This document shows positions 16,767 to 19,129 of a stretch of 19,129 nt of DNA, piece after piece. The stretch is from Mytilinidion resinicola. Its lineage: Eukaryota > Ascomycota > Dothideomycetes > Mytilinidiales > Mytilinidiaceae. Numbering within the stretch: the stretch's first letter is position 1; every line of letters starts with the position of its first letter. The translations under genes and the position numbers were made by a program. The stretch is taken from the NCBI RefSeq assembly GCF_010093595.1, contig NW_022985458.1, positions 197,876 to 217,004 on the forward strand. The letters are read 5' to 3'. The notes below the pieces were generated by a model. That model was not told the origin of the DNA. It worked only from the letters and a program-made list of their open reading frames with translations, and searched no databases.

Positions 16767-17412
16767 TTTCGGTAAGGACGAGCTTAATTACCACCCCCCT
16801 TTTCTCTCCGCACCACCCCCCCTACATTTAGTCTAGCTTCGGCTCGTAACAACTTTGTTCCACCAATTAGGTTATCGCTTAGGCGATAGTAGCGTTAAAT
16901 AACGGTCTTAATTCACCAATATAGCACCGGACCTCTTTTTCTACCTGACAAGCAGGCACCCTAACAGCGACCCAGGGCTCTATTTCTTTAGTCTCCGACA
17001 GTCAACTAGCCCTTAAGGATGGCCCTCTATCTACTCCTAAGGAGAAGGCTGTTTATAGTGAAGGAGCTGGTGCAGCAGGAGGATCTTCGGGTGTATGACC
17101 TTGGTATAATAGTGTATACAGCGTTCCTTTTAATCAGCAAATAAAAGTAGTTATCTAGGAGCTTTCCGCTTCTAGCTATAGTAAAGAGAGTGAATAGACT
17201 ATTGCTGCATGTGTATATATCCTTTCTAATTTATATAGCCTTTCCAATTCGTGTATACATCCTTTCCAATTTGCATAAACAAGTGAATCTAATTAGTGGA
17301 ACAAAGTTATTACCGGCCGGAGCTAGGCTAAATGTAGGGGGGTGGTAGGAAGAGAAAGGGGGGGTGATGCGAAGAGAAATGGGGGGTAGTAATTAAGCTC
17401 GTCCTTTTGGTA
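16767..17412. mobile_element. TIR element 2 (631 bp) nested in element 1
   Basis: The element spans 16775-17405. The left end is AGGACGAGCTTAATTACCAC, and the right end read inwards is AGGACGAGCTTAATTACTAC. The long inverted repeats continue for about 125 bp through C-rich runs and CTACATTTAG, ending near ACTTTGTTCCAC and a TAATTAG motif. Flanks are TTTCGGTA (16767-16774) and TTTGGTA (17406-17412), a duplication with one base lost. Removing the insert restores the CCCCCTTTTCGGTAAATGTACACC order of element 1. The interior has a short frame at 17019-17147 and three imperfect copies of a CCTTTCCAATT motif at about 17218-17276. No transposase is visible. Confidence 0.75.
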
Positions 17413-17620
17413 AATGTACACCCCCTTTCTGGTAAATGTACCTCCCCCAGATCCTTGTCATTTCACCCCCTTCTAATTGGTCCGGAGGGGTGCTCCGAGG
17501 CCTCCGATTCGCTCGCTTAAGTTACTCAACTAATTCTGAATGCTCTCTCCAAATGCGGCGTGGCCACAAACAATCACATCCTCATCCTCCTCCACCTATA
17601 CACTCTCCTTCACCTCCACC

Positions 17621-17965
17621 ATGGCCCTCCTACCGCCACGGCTAGACTACTACGCTACGGCGGAGGAAGCGCATACTGCTATACAAGCGCATACTGCTAT
17701 ATAAGCGCACACCTTATCGCCGGCCGCCTGGCTTAAAGGATAAGGCATTACGGAAGAAGGCACTACTATAGAAGAAGGCAGTACAGCAGCAGGATAGTGC
17801 TTATTTTTAGCTTTATCCCCAGCTAGAAAGGCTTAGCCGTAAAAAGCTTTTCTGTTAGCTTGCGGCGTATAATAAGGAGGCGGCCTATAGTGAAAAGATT
17901 AAGGGATATATAGATTAAAATACGTAATAGGTGCAAGCAGCAATAGAGGGGGGCTAGGCTTAATA
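17621..17965 (+). pseudogene. Remnant of a transposon protein inside element 1
   Basis: From ATG 17621 the frame reads MALLPPRLDYYATAEEAHTA, then IQAHTAI and a stop. The motif YATAEEAHTAIQAH recalls the N-terminal DNA-binding part of fungal MULE/FAR1-type transposases. In another frame from about 17718 the sequence reads RRPPGLKDKALRKKALL, stop, KKAVQQQDSAYF, stop, LYPQLERLSRKKLFC, stop, LAAYNKEAAYSEKIKGYID. Its stops fit CAG/CAA to TAG/TAA changes. An 18-bp tandem repeat (17669-17704) lies at the start. The rest of a transposase is absent, so element 1 is non-autonomous. The family call is tentative. Confidence 0.4.
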
Positions 17966-18094
17966 CGGAAGAGCTGTAATAAGGTAAGGTTTTAACTATT
18001 TTAGTATACTTTTAGGTATATAGGTATATAGGTAGCAATATAATAGCCTATATATAGCTGCAGGAAATGGAAAAAATGCACGATAAAACGGGTA

Positions 18095-18175
18095 GGCTAC
18101 ACAGCTTTACCTTATATATAGCTTTATATACGGCCTTATATATAGCCGTATATATAGCTGTAGGAATTAGATAAA
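18095..18175. repeat. AT-rich 12-bp-type tandem array in element 1
   Basis: Degenerate repeats of the form TTATATATAGC alternate with TTATATACGGCC. The same unit forms a longer array in element 3. Confidence 0.6.
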
Positions 18176-18421
18176 ACGCATAATAAAATGGAGAGGCTGT
18201 ACAGCCTTCTATACGGCTATGCCTACGGCACAGATGCACGTAAGAATAGAGCTCCGGATAAAGCTCCAAGCTATTCTAGCTAATTAGAAGATTAGACGGG
18301 AAGAGGGGTGTATATTTACCGAAAAAGGGGTGTACGAATACCAGCGCCTAATATATAATAATAAGAAAAATAGTAATATTTATAGCTAAGATAGTACGTA
18401 GTAGTACTATACTATAGCACC

Positions 18422-18960
18422 TAATTGCCAGGGGCCACTAACTATATACCCTCTTTTAACTCCACGCACACCTTTTTTTTACTCCACGCATATCCCCCTC
18501 CTCTTAGCGCTTCACTACTTTCTAATTGGCTCGGAGGGCTACTCCGTAGCATCCGATTCGCTCGCTTAACTCGTTTACTAATCTAAATGCTCTTTCTAAG
18601 TGCGGCTATGTATAATATAAGCAATTATATTATGCCGATTTATATAGCCTTATATACGAGCTTATATACGGCCTTATATATAGCATTATATAAGGCCTTA
18701 TATATAGCATTATATACGGCCTTATATATAGCATTCTTATATATAGAATTATATACCGCCTTATATATAGCATTATATACCGCCTTGTATATAGCATCAC
18801 GTGTAGAGAGATATAAAGGTAAATGCCCAGAGGAAGCTCCGGGCTCTCTAAGCTAATTAGAAGGTCGTGAAGCGCTAAGAGGAGGGGGGTGTGCGTGGAA
18901 TGAAAAAGGGGTGTGCGTGGAGCTAGAAGGGGGTGTATAGTTAGTAGCCCCCTAATTGCC
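18422..18960. mobile_element. TIR element 3 (523 bp), relative of element 1
   Basis: The element spans 18430-18952 and is flanked by perfect TAATTGCC copies (18422-18429 and 18953-18960). The left end is AGGGGCCACTAACTATATAC, and the right end read inwards is GGGGGCTACTAACTATACAC. Long imperfect inverted repeats of roughly 110 bp contain two CTCCACGCACACC-type units, TCTTAGCGCTTCAC and TTCTAATTGGC. The left subterminal block CCGATTCGCTCGCTTAA followed by AATGCTCT and TGCGGC is shared with element 1, so both belong to one family. It has no coding capacity; the interior is a 12-bp AT-rich tandem array. It lies at the last codons of the ankyrin gene on its right. Confidence 0.78.
18636..18800. 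repeat. 12-bp AT-rich tandem array in element 3
   Basis: TTATATACGGCC and TTATATATAGCA units alternate in a 24-bp higher-order period, with a few indels. Because 12 is a multiple of 3 it translates as LYIA/LYTA tetrapeptides with no stop, which creates a spurious open frame at 18587-18856. Confidence 0.75.
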
Positions 18961-19129
18961 GAAGCCGCTCTACAACCGCAAGATGGCCTCCTTCTGCTGC
19001 CGCTTGGAGTGCTGTTCTGCCGTTATATCCTGCTGCTACTGCATTATTGACCTCTGCCTTTTCTTGGAGCAGCCGCTCTACAACCGCAAGATGGCCTCCT
19101 CCTGCCGCCGCCTGGAGTGCTGTTCTGCC
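18941..19129 (-). CDS. C-terminal end of an ankyrin-repeat protein, 5' part beyond window
   Basis: Reading in from the right edge, the frame is GRTALQAAAGGGHLAVVERL, LQEKAEVNNAVAAGYN, then GRTALQAAAEGGHLAVVERL, RQLGGY and TAA (18941-18943). These are ankyrin repeats with a 36-residue period, longer than the usual 33. The copies are nearly identical at the DNA level: in the shared 60 bp the differences are G/A transitions. The last codons come from transposon element 3. Without that element the same frame would end RQLGAIV and stop about 8 codons after the junction, so the insertion barely changes the protein length. The gene could be another NLR or a stand-alone ankyrin protein; its N-terminal domains lie outside the window. 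Confidence 0.75.
   Translation of the reverse strand, partial: GRTALQAAAGGGHLAVVERLLQEKAEVNNAVAAGYNGRTALQAAAEGGHLAVVERLRQLGGY
18964..19129 (-). repeat. Ankyrin-coding 108-bp repeats, near-identical
   Basis: The block beginning GCCGCTCTACAACCGCAAGA occurs at 18964 (first bases variable) and 19072, exactly 108 bp apart. One full period is visible and the next runs off the edge. Confidence 0.7.

Larger units (their letters stand above)
16734..18357. mobile_element. TIR element 1 (1608 bp), probably Mutator-like, host to a nested element
   Basis: The element spans 16742-18349 and is flanked by AATATATA (16734-16741 and 18350-18357). The left end begins GGGTGCTGGTATTCGTACAC, and the right end read inwards begins AGGCGCTGGTATTCGTACAC. 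The match continues to about 34 bp through CCCC, T-run, CGGTAA. Inside the left end are repeats of GGTAAATGTACACCCCC and a block CCGATTCGCTCGCTTAA shared with element 2. The 8-bp duplication fits several superfamilies. The coding remnant at 17621-17960, with an ATAEEAHTAIQ motif seen in fungal Mutator-like transposases, favours MULE, but this is inference. Confidence 0.75.

Noticed and set aside
17019..17147. 42-codon frame starting MALYLLLRRRLFIVKELVQQ
   Set aside because: It lies inside nested element 2 and has no known relatives I can name. It is too short to call a gene.
18095..18800. CRISPR-like regularly spaced repeats
   Set aside because: The repeats are contiguous 12-bp AT-rich units with no unique spacers, and the host is a fungus.
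18587..18856. 89-codon frame of LYIA/LYTA repeats as a membrane peptide
   Set aside because: It is a translated 12-bp AT-rich tandem array inside a non-autonomous transposon.

Overview
The window looks like accessory, repeat-rich DNA of a filamentous ascomycete (Pezizomycotina). It has short introns of 49-54 nt with GT..AG ends, STAND/NLR genes with fungal-type N-terminal domains, Tc1 and other DNA transposons, and a stretch whose decay is all C-to-T and G-to-A, as expected from repeat-induced point mutation (RIP). I cannot name the species from the sequence.

Layout, left to right. (1) 1-2967, minus: an apparently intact NACHT-WD40 receptor gene in three exons. Its WD40 array runs off the left edge. 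(2) 3198-4175, plus: a Tc1-like DD34E transposase with one internal stop, starting 231 bp from the receptor ATG. (3) 4213-5788, minus: a decayed copy of an uncharacterised fungal gene family with three stops, interrupted by a 282-bp hAT-like element flanked by a perfect 8-bp duplication. (4) 6402-6800, plus: the N-terminal piece of what looks like a fungal PD-(D/E)XK-nuclease-like protein, with unconfirmed frame-shifted sequence after it. (5) 7594-10108, plus: a dynamin-like GTPase pseudogene. Its GTPase and middle regions are saturated with RIP-type changes, while its GED end is almost clean. A second small dynamin fragment follows at about 10288. (6) 10950-11402, minus: a fragment of a fungal nuclease-like family (VIVEVAYSQK block), broken by a deletion. 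(7) 11702-15664, plus: a NACHT-ankyrin receptor with two introns, broken by two stops and one frameshift. (8) 16027-16440, minus: an unrecognised open frame without a good start. (9) 16734-18960: three terminal-inverted-repeat elements, probably Mutator-like, one nested in another, each with an 8-bp target duplication. (10) 18941-19129, minus: the C-terminal end of an ankyrin protein with near-identical 36-residue repeats, running off the right edge.

Reading of the whole: three STAND-type or STAND-like repeat genes, a dynamin-family GTPase and two nuclease-like fragments lie within 19 kb, and most are broken by mutation or transposons. The receptor at the left edge is the only large gene whose visible part is undamaged. 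The site resembles a birth-and-death island of fungal recognition genes. That they act together as an immune system is inference; the sequence shows only the co-location and the decay.
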